DNA from: Anaerophaga thermohalophila str. Valhall
GTDB taxonomy: Bacteria; Bacteroidota; Bacteroidia; Bacteroidales; Marinilabiliaceae
NCBI RefSeq assembly: GCF_000250735.1
Contig: NZ_AHZV01000258.1
Span: 1 to 47,353, forward strand
Direction of reading: 5' to 3'
Length of the DNA: 47,353 bases
The notes under the pieces are model-generated. The model was not told where the DNA came from. It did no database searches and saw only the letters and a list, made by a program, of their open reading frames with translations. Positions 1 through 11,900 of the stretch are shown piece after piece; within the stretch, counting starts at the first letter, position 1, and each line of letters starts with the position of its first letter. The position numbers and the translations under genes are program-made.

Positions 1-2
1 TA

Positions 3-3167
<3,165 letters not shown>

Positions 3168-3170
3168 AAA

Positions 3171-3200
3171 TAGTGTCGTATCATACATGACACGACACTA
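3171..3200. repeat. 30-bp near-perfect palindrome
   Basis: TAGTGTCGT at 3171-3179 pairs with ACGACACTA at 3192-3200, and the inner TCAT/ATGA also pairs, leaving a 2-base loop and one mismatch. It begins 3 bases after the stop of the GH2 gene. No T-run follows, so it may be a 3' stabilising hairpin or protein-binding palindrome instead of a terminator. Confidence 0.6.
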
Positions 3201-3242
3201 GAATTTATACAGGAGCGATAAAATTTACCCTGAAATAGAAAG

Positions 3243-3290
3243 AGGTTGTCGGAAAAATTAACTTTTTAAGGCAGCCTTCTTTTTTTTATT
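3243..3290 (+). terminator. Rho-independent terminator between convergent genes
   Basis: AGGTTGTC (3243-3250) pairs with GGCAGCCT (3270-3277), including two G-U pairs. An inner AAAAA/TTTTT pairing extends the stem. A T-rich run follows directly at 3278-3290. It lies between the plus-strand GH2 gene and the minus-strand diflavin reductase, whose stop codon is at 3289-3291. Confidence 0.75.
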
Positions 3291-4968
3291 AATACAAATC
3301 CATTTGCAATCTTTTCTCATCTTTCATGCGCTGAATATATTCTTTGGCCTGACGGATGGTTAAATTTCCTTCCGAAACAACAATTTCTTCAAGGGCTTCT
3401 TTAACGCTTTGCCCCATCGTACGTTTATTCCCGCAAATGTATACCGTAGCTTCTTTCTTGTCGATCCATCGGAACAACTCCTTTTGGCGCTGTTTCATGC
3501 GGTGCCGGACATAAATCTTGCTATCCTGATCGCGTGAGAATGCAGTGTCGAGCCTTGTTAATATGCCGGATTGCAAAAAGTTTTCCAATTCTTCACGGTA
3601 GAGAAAGTCGCTTTTGGAATGGCGATCACCAAATATCAGCCAGTTTTCTCCAATGGCACCGTTGCTTTGACGTTGTTGCAAAAATCCCCTGAAAGGTGCA
3701 ATTCCGGTACTGGTAGCGATCATTATTACGGGTTTGGCATCGTCTTCAGGAATGCGGAATTTTTCATTCTTCTCCAGGAATACGGGAACGGAATCACCTT
3801 CATCGATACGGTCTGAAAGATAAGTGGAGCATACCCCGGTGTGATGCCGTCCTTTTTGTTGATATTCAATCAGTCCTACCGTAAAGTGTGCCTCTCCCGG
3901 GAACATATCCGGGCTGTTGGCCACGGAATATAACCTGGGATTGAGGCGCCGTAAAAGATCGACCAGTTGCTGTGGATTGATGTCTCCGGGGAAATCGGAA
4001 ACCAAATCCAGGACATCACTGGTTTCACAATATTTATCCAGAAGCTGTTTGTCTGATATCAGTGTTTTGAGGTTGCCGTTTTGAGACAGTTCCGAATATT
4101 TTTTCACCATTAACGGTGTAATCAGGGTGATCTCGTATTCTTCCACCAGGGCTTCTTTTAGCAGACGCGGACCTCTTGCAGTTTCGACGGTAGTGGAACC
4201 GTCAAATTTCAGATGTTTCAGTAGTTTGTCGACCAGCAGGCGGGAGTTGTGGACATAGATGCCGAATGAGTCGCCCGGCTGAAAGTCGCTGCCAAACTTT
4301 TCCATCGAGAGGACAAGATGAAGCGTCCGCTTTGGGAAGTCGGGGTTGGTCAACGGTTTTATCTCTTTTACTTTGGCATAGAAAATATTTGAGTCCTCTG
4401 CATCCACCCGGTTTATTTCAAAAGCAAATTCCTTTTTGCTTTGGGTAATTGTTTTAGGAAGAACAGCTTCGAAGGCTTCCACCGACTGGCGAACCCACAG
4501 CATGGCATTCTCTTCATAGTCGATGTCGCATTCCACGAGCGGCGATATTTCCTTGGCGCCCAGCTGAAGCAGACGATTTCGGAAGTCGTGGCCTGTTTTG
4601 CAGAAATCTTTATAGCTGCTGTCGCCCAAAGCAAGCACGCTGAATTTTACTTCTCCGGGAATTTTAGCTTTATCAGAATGCATATAATTGTAAAAGTTTT
4701 CGGCTACAGCCGGAGGGTCTCCCTCACCGTGGGTGCTGACGGCTATCAGGATGTTCTTCATGTCGGTAATAACAGCGGGATTCATGGCGTTCATATCGTG
4801 AATTTCACTGGCAATGCCCAGGTGCCTGGCATAATCGTAAGCCAGCTGTGCTGCCGACTTTGAATTACCGGTACGGCTTCCGTAAATCACATGAAGTATG
4901 GTTTCCGGTGTAGCAGCATTTCCGGTTGCATTGGTTGGTATGTTTTGTGTTTTGGTTGTTTGTGTCAT
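3289..4968 (-). CDS. NADPH-dependent diflavin reductase, CysJ-like (sulfite reductase flavoprotein type)
   Basis: The 559-residue protein has three consecutive domains. The N-terminal flavodoxin domain (about 25-165) carries the FMN-loop motif YGSRTGNSKSAA. The middle FAD-binding domain carries RLYSVANSP and GVCSTYLSD. The C-terminal NADPH-binding domain carries STGIAPFRGFLQQR, FSRDQDSKIYVRHRM and YICGNKRTMG. This is the CysJ / cytochrome-P450-reductase layout, transferring electrons from NADPH through FAD and FMN to a partner. No CysI hemoprotein is adjacent, so the physiological partner is unknown; assimilatory sulfite reduction is the family default. No signal peptide is seen, so it should be cytoplasmic. 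The ATG at 4968 is followed by a Thr/Asn-rich leader of about 20 residues before the flavodoxin fold. Confidence 0.88.
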   Translation of the reverse strand: MTQTTKTQNIPTNATGNAATPETILHVIYGSRTGNSKSAAQLAYDYARHLGIASEIHDMNAMNPAVITDMKNILIAVSTHGEGDPPAVAENFYNYMHSDKAKIPGEVKFSVLALGDSSYKDFCKTGHDFRNRLLQLGAKEISPLVECDIDYEENAMLWVRQSVEAFEAVLPKTITQSKKEFAFEINRVDAEDSNIFYAKVKEIKPLTNPDFPKRTLHLVLSMEKFGSDFQPGDSFGIYVHNSRLLVDKLLKHLKFDGSTTVETARGPRLLKEALVEEYEITLITPLMVKKYSELSQNGNLKTLISDKQLLDKYCETSDVLDLVSDFPGDINPQQLVDLLRRLNPRLYSVANSPDMFPGEAHFTVGLIEYQQKGRHHTGVCSTYLSDRIDEGDSVPVFLEKNEKFRIPEDDAKPVIMIATSTGIAPFRGFLQQRQSNGAIGENWLIFGDRHSKSDFLYREELENFLQSGILTRLDTAFSRDQDSKIYVRHRMKQRQKELFRWIDKKEATVYICGNKRTMGQSVKEALEEIVVSEGNLTIRQAKEYIQRMKDEKRLQMDLY

Positions 4969-4983
4969 TGTTGTTAGATGCTT

Positions 4984-5054
4984 GATGTAAGATTAATAGA
5001 TGTAAGATTAATAGATATAAGATTAATAGATATAAGATTAATAGATATAAGATT
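4984..5054. repeat. 15-bp tandem repeat, about 4.7 copies
   Basis: The unit GATTAATAGATATAA is repeated from 4991 to 5050 (first copy with one change), preceded by a partial copy at 4984 and followed by GATT. It lies upstream of the diflavin reductase and downstream of the radical SAM gene on the minus strand. It is a plain AT-rich minisatellite with no recognised function. Confidence 0.85.
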
Positions 5055-5071
5055 CTACCCGTCTACCTTCT

Positions 5072-5148
5072 GACCCTGCTCCATGCCCTCTGCTCCATGC
5101 TCCATGCCCCATGCCCCATGCCATCTGCCCCATGCCCTCTGCTCCGTG
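5072..5148. repeat. Heptanucleotide repeat tract (CYCCATG), about 11 units
   Basis: From 5072 to 5148 the sequence reads as successive 7-mers close to CTCCATG, CCCCATG and CCCTCTG. The 7-base phase is kept across the whole tract although individual units vary. Related tracts occur at 44622-44697 and, on the opposite strand, at 45783-45810. Confidence 0.85.
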
Positions 5149-5178
5149 CCCTTCGATTCCGGTCGGAGACGTTAACTA

Positions 5179-6459
5179 TCATCCAACTAATTCAGGGGCT
5201 TTTACATCTTTGAGTTGGTCTACCCATGTGGCTTTTTCGTCATATTCCATCAGGAAAGGTTTAAAGGTTTCGCGATAATCCCGATGCCGGATGTATTGCA
5301 TCATAAAGTATTTTCTGCCGTCAGTCGGATTGGTGACGATACCCATAATTTGCACTTTCCCTTTTGAGGCTGACATGGTAGGGCCGGTCACTGTTTTGGC
5401 AAAGCTGCCGGTTTCGCGGATGGCTTCCTGATAAATCCGGTAAATATCGGCCAGTGGTATGCTAAAGTAGTTGTATGGGCCAGTCTCCCGCTCGATAAAC
5501 ATATAATAGGGGATAAGCCCCAGTTGCACCTGACGCTGCCACATGCGCGCCCAGTCTTCGCTTCGGTTGTTGATGTGGTTCAGCACCGGGGCCTGTGTTC
5601 TGATCTCGGCTCCTGTTTGGCGTATGTTGCGAATGGCTTCCTGTACCACTTCGGTCTCCAGTTCGTTGGGGTGATTGAAGTGTCCCATGATGGATAGATG
5701 AAGACCACTGTCGGTGATATGTTTCAGAATATCCAGTATCTGACCGGCCTCTTCGTTGTGTCTGGGCAAGAATGTGAAAGGCCAGTAGCTTAGAGATTTT
5801 GTGCCGAACCGGATGTTTTGAAGATTTGGAATTTTGGCATCGATGAGCGCATCAATATATTTTTTCAGCGTTGCAGGGTCCATCACCATAGGATCACCAC
5901 CGGTAAAAAGGATTTCATTGATGCTTTCGTTTTGTCTGATGTATGCGATCACCTTTTCAATTTCGCGCATGGAGAATTTCATATCCAGGTCTTTGATGAA
6001 CTGCGGCCATCTGAAACAAAAGGTGCAATGAGCATGGCAGGTCTGTCCCTGGCTGGGGAAAAACAATACAATGTCTTTGTATTTATGTTGCATCCCTTTC
6101 AGTTCCTCGCCATTCAGCTCAGGAACATTTGTCATTTGCTGAGCCGGATGCGGGTTCATTTCCATGCGGATGTCATAAATCGTTTTGTTCACCTTTCCGT
6201 TGGCCGACGGATCATTCAGCGCTTTTGTCAGCCTGTTATACTGATCCGTGGTGAGCATATTCCTGTTAGGGAAATTGAGAATATAGACGGGGTCGTCTTC
6301 ATAGTTCTCCCAGTCGATGAGGTAATCTGTCACATAATTATTGGTTTTAAACGGGATCACTTTGGAAACAATGTCGATTTCCGTTTTGACCTTTTCCGGA
6401 AGATAACGCATGTACTCAATTTCACGGAAATTCCTGGCATTGTAGGTTATGAACTTCAT
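5179..6459 (-). CDS. KamA-family radical SAM protein
   Basis: The 426-residue protein contains the radical SAM cluster motif CHAHCTFC (Cys141, Cys145, Cys148), which should hold a [4Fe-4S] cluster, followed by the ILFTGGDPMVMD segment typical of lysine-2,3-aminomutase-like enzymes. The overall pattern and length fit the KamA family. I do not find the PGGGGK motif that binds pyridoxal phosphate in canonical lysine 2,3-aminomutase; the equivalent C-terminal stretch reads TGPTMSASKGKVQIMG. Function is therefore probably not simple lysine aminomutase and the substrate is unknown. The gene stands alone, divergent from the ECF sigma factor. No signal peptide is present. Confidence 0.82.
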   Translation of the reverse strand: MKFITYNARNFREIEYMRYLPEKVKTEIDIVSKVIPFKTNNYVTDYLIDWENYEDDPVYILNFPNRNMLTTDQYNRLTKALNDPSANGKVNKTIYDIRMEMNPHPAQQMTNVPELNGEELKGMQHKYKDIVLFFPSQGQTCHAHCTFCFRWPQFIKDLDMKFSMREIEKVIAYIRQNESINEILFTGGDPMVMDPATLKKYIDALIDAKIPNLQNIRFGTKSLSYWPFTFLPRHNEEAGQILDILKHITDSGLHLSIMGHFNHPNELETEVVQEAIRNIRQTGAEIRTQAPVLNHINNRSEDWARMWQRQVQLGLIPYYMFIERETGPYNYFSIPLADIYRIYQEAIRETGSFAKTVTGPTMSASKGKVQIMGIVTNPTDGRKYFMMQYIRHRDYRETFKPFLMEYDEKATWVDQLKDVKAPELVG

Positions 6460-6718
6460 GGCATTAAATTTTTATTGCTGAGCCTGCTCCTGAATGTTAT
6501 TTTTAGGAGTGGACTCATTTTGTTAGAAAATCTCTCTGGTGTATTTGCTATGAAGTTGCCTGAAAACAATCTTGAAAGGAAGTACAAACAGGTAACCGCA
6601 GAAATACGGATATTGTTCAAGCCGGGAAGAGAATTTAAAGGACTCTGAGATTGGATCGTTGTTAAAAAGTATTAATTTCGCAATCATTTAAAAGTGTTTC
6701 TTTGTGTAAAAGAATGAG
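6460..6718. other. Divergent intergenic region, no gene assigned
   Basis: This stretch separates the radical SAM gene (minus) from the sigma-factor leader (plus). A 32-codon reading frame (6550-6648, plus) is present, but I see no family similarity or convincing ribosome binding site and do not call it. Promoters for both flanking genes should lie here; none matches the consensus well enough to name. Confidence 0.5.
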
Positions 6719-6862
6719 TGAGTGTGGTATAAAAAGAGATATTTTTGTCAAAATCAAGGCGTTTTAAATTTTTTACCTGAGTTAACTTGTTGTTAATGAG
6801 GATGCAAATAATTTAAAACAACAGAGAGTTTGGAAACGAAGATGTTTTTTAGCCCGCACTCA
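6719..6862. mobile_element. MITE-like palindromic element, family 2, copy 1
   Basis: This 144-bp sequence is closely similar along its whole length to 32412-32555. Its ends are imperfect inverted repeats (TGAGTGTGG at the left; AGCCCGCACTCA at the right, the reverse complement of TGAGTGCGGGCT). Inside, GTTTTAAATTTTTT faces a related AATTTAAAAC, so the element can fold on itself. It has no coding capacity. It ends 18 bases before the ATG of the ECF sigma-factor gene, so it forms most of that gene's leader; only the AGGAG at 6871-6875 lies between. Confidence 0.65.
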
Positions 6863-6880
6863 TGAGTAAAAGGAGACAAT

Positions 6881-7453
6881 ATGCAGCAAGAAAAGCTATT
6901 TATCGAGTTGAGCAAAGGAAACAAACGGGTTCTGGATGAAATATATAATCGTTATCACCAAAAAATATTCGGGTTTGCATTATCTTACTTAAAAAATGAA
7001 GATGACGCCTATGATATTGTCCAGGAAGTTTTCATTAACCTGTGGAACAGCCGGTCTTCTTTGAAAAAAGACACCAGGATTGAGCCGTTTATTTTTACTG
7101 CTACCAAAAATGCCGTCATCTCATTGTTCAGGAAAAGAGCCACCGAACAAAGATACCTGGAATACCTGGGCAGTACCGTCGTCTCCAATAATATGGGAAC
7201 CAACGAACAGATCGACTACAACTTTCTTGAAGAACAATACGAATCGTTGATATCACAAATGCCCGAAAAGCGCAAAGAAATTTTTATTCTCAGCCGAAAG
7301 AAGGGGTTAACAAATAAAGACATTGCCAGCAAATTGGGAATTTCCGAAAAGACCGTAGAGAATCAACTGACCAAAGCACTCGCTTTTTTAAAAGAACATT
7401 TTAGCGCCGATGGTTTTCTTGGATTATTGTTTTTTTATCTTTTTATAACGTAG
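6881..7453 (+). CDS. ECF-type RNA polymerase sigma-70 factor
   Basis: The 190-residue protein has an ECF sigma region 2 (YHQKIFGFALSYLKNEDDAYDIVQEVFINLWNS, about residues 24-56) and a region 4 helix-turn-helix (MPEKRKEIFILSRKKGLTNKDIASKLGISEKTVENQLTKALAFLK). The length and the hydrophobic C-terminal tail (FLGLLFFYLFIT) are usual for Bacteroidota PUL-associated sigma factors. AGGAG at 6871-6875 gives a well-placed ribosome binding site. With the downstream FecR-like gene and STN-bearing SusC it forms a trans-envelope signalling unit: substrate binding at SusC is passed to the anti-sigma factor, which releases this sigma factor to transcribe the susCD operon. Confidence 0.95.
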   Translation: MQQEKLFIELSKGNKRVLDEIYNRYHQKIFGFALSYLKNEDDAYDIVQEVFINLWNSRSSLKKDTRIEPFIFTATKNAVISLFRKRATEQRYLEYLGSTVVSNNMGTNEQIDYNFLEEQYESLISQMPEKRKEIFILSRKKGLTNKDIASKLGISEKTVENQLTKALAFLKEHFSADGFLGLLFFYLFIT

Positions 7454-7812
7454 AAGTAGCGGAATATTTGCAGGGCAATACCGCAAAGTTGAGAACCGGT
7501 TCGTTCTTTAAAAATCTACCTTCGTGGCATTAAAACAGGATAACAATGATTTAAAATCCTAACAACAATCACACGAACATGGCAAGGGTCACCACAATTA
7601 GAATATCTATAATGGCTACTATGTGGGTTCTTCCGAAATCTTGAGAGGTTTAATAAGTAAATTTGGTTCTACCTCTCGATTACTGATATCTGAAAAATCT
7701 CTCACCCTATTTTATCTCGTCTTCAATTAGTTGCAAAAAAATGTCAAAAAAATCTTAAAAAGGAATAGGGGATCAACCGTTCCTTTGCGTTGAATTATTA
7801 GAAGCAATTAAA
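7454..7812. other. Intergenic region between sigma and anti-sigma genes
   Basis: The 359-base gap holds no open frame with family similarity. Its 3' part carries the candidate ECF-type promoter described separately; the rest shows no clear structure. Confidence 0.6.
7754..7800 (+). promoter_or_regulatory. Candidate ECF-sigma-dependent promoter of the anti-sigma/susCD operon
   Basis: An A-rich stretch is followed by AATAGGGGAT at 7764-7773 and then, after a short spacer, by GCGTTGAATTATTA (7787-7800), directly ahead of the anti-sigma gene. As I recall, A-rich sequence followed by AGGGG is common upstream of Bacteroidota FecR-type genes controlled by their own ECF factors. The placement fits autoregulation; this is an inference from pattern only. 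Confidence 0.4.
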
Positions 7813-8847
7813 ATGAAAGAAATTTTACAAAAATATGTAAACGGTGAATGTACTGCCGATGAATTTAAGAAGGCGGTAACCGTTCTTGCAGGATTTACGC
7901 GCCAGGGTACGCTTAATGATTTTATGCACAGGCACTGGATTGATTATACTGGCGAAAAAGCGGAGGGAAATCCTGATCGTTTTAACCAGGTATTAAATCA
8001 GATTCATCATCAGATAAACATTTCGGAAGAAAAGGAATCATTTACCCGCAGATTTTATCTTACGTTTTCCAGGGTGGCTGCTGTTCTTTTATTGCCATTG
8101 CTTACGGCTTTAGCGCTTTTTCTCTTTCAGTACCGCGATAGTGACAGAGTGGCAATGACAAAAATGACAACGCCTGCCGGTATTCAAAGCCGGGTGGAAT
8201 TACCTGACGGATCGCGCGTCTGGCTCAATTCGGAAAGTGAAGTTCATTTTCCGGTATCTTTTAAAGGGCAAAAAGAACGTAAAGTAAAATTGATTGGTGA
8301 AGGTTTTTTTGAGGTAGCATCCGACAGAAAGAAACCATTTATAGTATCAGCCGGTGATGAATTGGATGTTATGGTTACCGGAACTGTGTTTAATGTATCG
8401 GCTTATGAGAACGAACCCGATGTATCGGTCGCCCTGGTTGAGGGTGGCGTCAAAATACAAAAAGGAGCCGATAAAAATCGCAGTGTGCTGGCTGAAATGA
8501 AGCCGGGTGAGGTAGCCCGCTTTGATAAAAGTTCCGAAAAAATAAGCGTTTCCCGTGAGAATGATCTGGAACCATATACCGCCTGGAAAGAAGGCCGTTT
8601 TGTTTTCGTCAATGAACCGTTTGAATCTGTTCTCAGAACGATGGAAAGGAAATATAATGTAAAGTATAATATTGAAGACTCCCGCTTGCTTGAATACCGT
8701 ATTACAGCGACTTTTCTTGACGAAACACTCGAAGAGTTCCTGAGAATAATAACGTTATCCTCACCTATTGAATATGAAATACACAGACCGGTTGGGAAGG
8801 AAAATAATGTCTTTTGCAAGAGAGTCGTTACTTTGACAAGAAAATGA
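7813..8847 (+). CDS. FecR-like anti-sigma factor
   Basis: The 344-residue inner-membrane protein has a cytoplasmic N-terminal region (about 1-80), one transmembrane helix (about 87-105), a periplasmic FecR domain starting near residue 119 (RVELPDGSRVWLNSESEVHFP, KVKLIGEGFFEV, VFNVSAY) and a C-terminal DUF4974 domain (about 263-335). In this family the N-terminus holds the sigma factor and the C-terminus contacts the STN domain of the partner SusC. The order sigma, anti-sigma, STN-SusC, SusD is the standard one. Two hairpins lie between its stop codon and the susC start. Confidence 0.94.
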   Translation: MKEILQKYVNGECTADEFKKAVTVLAGFTRQGTLNDFMHRHWIDYTGEKAEGNPDRFNQVLNQIHHQINISEEKESFTRRFYLTFSRVAAVLLLPLLTALALFLFQYRDSDRVAMTKMTTPAGIQSRVELPDGSRVWLNSESEVHFPVSFKGQKERKVKLIGEGFFEVASDRKKPFIVSAGDELDVMVTGTVFNVSAYENEPDVSVALVEGGVKIQKGADKNRSVLAEMKPGEVARFDKSSEKISVSRENDLEPYTAWKEGRFVFVNEPFESVLRTMERKYNVKYNIEDSRLLEYRITATFLDETLEEFLRIITLSSPIEYEIHRPVGKENNVFCKRVVTLTRK

Positions 8848-8859
8848 TTATAAAACAAA

Positions 8860-8887
8860 ACAGGAAAGTGTTGCAGCACTTTCCTGT
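8860..8887 (+). terminator. 11-bp hairpin between anti-sigma gene and susC (attenuator-like)
   Basis: ACAGGAAAGTG (8860-8870) pairs perfectly with CACTTTCCTGT (8877-8887) around the loop TTGCAG. No long T-run follows, so it may cause partial termination or RNA processing. A shorter hairpin with the same loop follows at 8897-8914. Confidence 0.65.
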
Positions 8888-8896
8888 CCATTAAAT

Positions 8897-8914
8897 ATCT
8901 GTTTGCAGACAGAT
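8897..8914 (+). promoter_or_regulatory. Second hairpin with identical TTGCAG loop
   Basis: ATCTGT (8897-8902) pairs with ACAGAT (8909-8914) around the loop TTGCAG. It lies 30 bases upstream of the chosen susC start at 8945. An alternative TTG start at 8903 falls inside this hairpin, which argues against that start. Confidence 0.5.
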
Positions 8915-8944
8915 AAATGTTTAACACGTAAACTTTTCAAATTT

Positions 8945-11900
8945 ATGAAAAAATTTTGTCATTGGCGAAGGGACTTTGCAGAGTTCCTTCCCCGGAAAGT
9001 ATTGTTAGCTATGAGGCTATCTTTAGGTTTGTTTTTGTTAGTCAGCTTTCAGACCATTGCCTCCGTTACCTACTCGCAGGATACGAAGGTTACTGTAAAG
9101 ATGAATCATGCACAGGTAAAAGAAGTGCTTAAGGAGATTGAGCGCTCTTCGGAGTTCTACTTTGTCTACAACAATGAGTTGATTGATGTAGAAAGAGTAG
9201 TCAATGTTGAGGCCAGAAATCAAAAAATTAAAGACATTCTTGACGCACTGTTTAGTGATGAAGGAGTGAGCTATACCGTTATGGGACGGCAGATTGTACT
9301 TTCGCCAGAGGAACTTATGGCCGAAAATATTGATCAGCCGCAGCAGAAAACAGTTAGAGGGACGGTGGCAGACCAAAAGGGTGAGGCCATACCCGGAGTA
9401 ACAGTCACTGTTAAAGGAACGACCCGGGGAACCATTACCGATGTGGATGGAAATTTCTCGCTGAGTATTCCTGCCGATGCTGAGGTTTTGGTATTTTCTT
9501 TTGTGGGGATGAGAACCCAGGAAGTACCAATTGAGGATGAAAATACTTTTAATGTTTCTTTGGAAGAAGATTTGGTGGGCCTGGATGAAGTTGTTGTGGT
9601 TGGATATGGTACTATGAAAAAAAGTGATTTGACGGGAGCTGTTGCAAGAGCAGATATGTCTGCTTTAGATAACTCCCCAAATGTCAATGTCCTACAAGGT
9701 CTGAAAGGGACAGTTCCTGGCTTAAATATTGGAGCGGTAACTACAGCCGGGGGTAATCCCGAAATATCTATTCGCGGACGTAACTCTATATCAGGGACAA
9801 CAAGTCCTTTGATTGTTTTGGACGGGATCATTTTCCGAGGTGAATTTACGGATATTAATCCAAACGATATTGAATCAATCGATGTTTTGAAAGATGCGAG
9901 TAGCTCAGCTATATATGGTTCCCAGGGTGCTAACGGGGTGCTTTTAATTACCACAAAGAAAGCAGAAAGAATGTCTAAACCGGTGATTGAATATAGTGGT
10001 AAGTATACTACGCAGAGTTTGATCAATAAAGATATTAATCGATTGGATCGTGAAGGTTTTCTTAATCAACTTGCTGATGTTTATATCTCCGAAAGCAGAA
10101 TGGGCGCTGATTTACTACAAAGAAATCCCGATTTTGATGTTGTGCCATTGTTCCGTGACGGAGCGGTTGCAGAAGGTTATGCTGACGAGACTGACACCGA
10201 CTGGTGGAATTTGCTCTCAAATCCGAATCCTTACATTCAAGATCATAGTTTAAGTTTGAGAGGGAAAAATGAACTCACAAGTTATTTCGTATCGTTTGGG
10301 TATACTGATCAAGAAAACATGGTCAAGAATGATACTTACGAAAGATATAGTGTTCGTGTTAACCTGAATGCAAATGTTACCGATTGGTTAAAAGTTGGAA
10401 CACAATCGTTTTTTAATGTCAGCGATTTTTCAGGAAGTGATCCCGGGTTTTCCAGTTTATGTTACATACCCGCCCTGGTTAATCCATACAACGAGGATGG
10501 TTCCTTTGTGGAACAGATTTATTTAGGGAACACTAATCCATTATTAACAGTTAAGAATCCTGATGAGGATATTCGCCGCACTCTTTCTGGTAATTTCTTT
10601 GCAGACATATCAATCCCCTGGATTAGCGGGTTAAATTATCGCATTAACTATTCCAAGAACATGGTTACCTATAAGGATTACAACTTCAATCCTTATGCTA
10701 ATTCCGGGTTAGGAAGTGCTAATAAGTATATTGCCAATCGCGATGAGATGACTTTTGATAATATCATCAGCTATGAAAATGATTTTGGGTTGCATTCAAT
10801 ACAAGGAACTTTTGTTTATGGAATTGAAGAGCGCAAATATGAAAACACAAACGCGGCATCAGAGAATTTTACTGATAAGACCCTTGGCTATAATGAATTG
10901 CAAGCTGGCCAGTCCGATCTGAATTCTGTTTCGTCAGATGCCTGGAAAGAAACCGGGTTGTACAATATGTTGAGAGCGGTTTATACCTATAATGATCGGT
11001 ATATTCTAACAGGAACTGTTCGTCGGGATGGTTTTTCAGGTTTTGGAAGTAAAAACAAGTTTGGCGTTTTTCCGTCAGGAGCCATTGCATGGCGGATGAG
11101 TGAAGAAAATTTTATCAGGAACAACTTTAACTGGATTGATAATCTGAAGCTGCGTTTGTCTTATGGTACCGGTGGTAACAGAACAATAGGCAGATATGCT
11201 ACTATGGCTCAAATAACATCGGAATTGCCTGGTGACCGAACCGGCGGTTACCTTTATGGTGATGGTGCTACCGGAGAATTGACTCAGGCCGTGCAAACAC
11301 TGGCTAATGAAGATTTGAAATGGGAAACAACAGCTTCTACTAACCTTGGCGTAGACTTCTCATTTCTTGGTGGAAAGCTTTTTGGCAATTATGAATTCTA
11401 CATCTCCAAAACCACAGACCTTTTATATGACATCAATATCCCCAGTATGAATGGTATATTCCAAACATCCATTCCAACAAATATTGGTGAGTTGAAAAAT
11501 GTTGGTCATGAAATAAGCATTACTGGTGTTCCTGTAAAAACGAATGATCTGGAGTGGACAATTACAGGTAATTTTTCTACAAACAAAAATGAGGTCGTGA
11601 CCATACTTGGACTTGACAATGATGGTGACGGAAATGAGGATGACCTTATCTCAAGCAATATTTTTATAGGCGAATCACTGGGAACAATATATGATTATAA
11701 TATCATAGGTATGTGGCAGGTATCTGATTACAATGCCGGTAATATTCCAAACGGATTTACCTATGGGACTTATAAAGTGGAAGATATTAATGATGATGGA
11801 GAATATACACCTGAAGATGACCGAAAAATACTTGGGTACTCAGATCCCCTTTATCGGTTTAGCATTCGAAATACTTTGAAATATAAAAATTTTGAATTGA

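Noticed and set aside
5072-5148. Heptad tract considered as a CRISPR-like array
   Set aside because: Units are directly adjacent with no spacers of constant length, and no cas gene is present.
5818-6648. 276-codon plus-strand frame across the radical SAM gene start
   Set aside because: Most of it is antisense to the conserved radical SAM core; the 5' leader part has no family similarity.
6550-6648. Small 32-codon gene in the sigma-factor upstream region
   Set aside because: No recognisable domain, no convincing ribosome binding site, and no independent support.
8903-8944. TTG start for SusC of PUL A at 8903
   Set aside because: It falls inside a hairpin loop, adds 14 unlikely residues, and the ATG at 8945 gives the standard MKKF...signal peptide.
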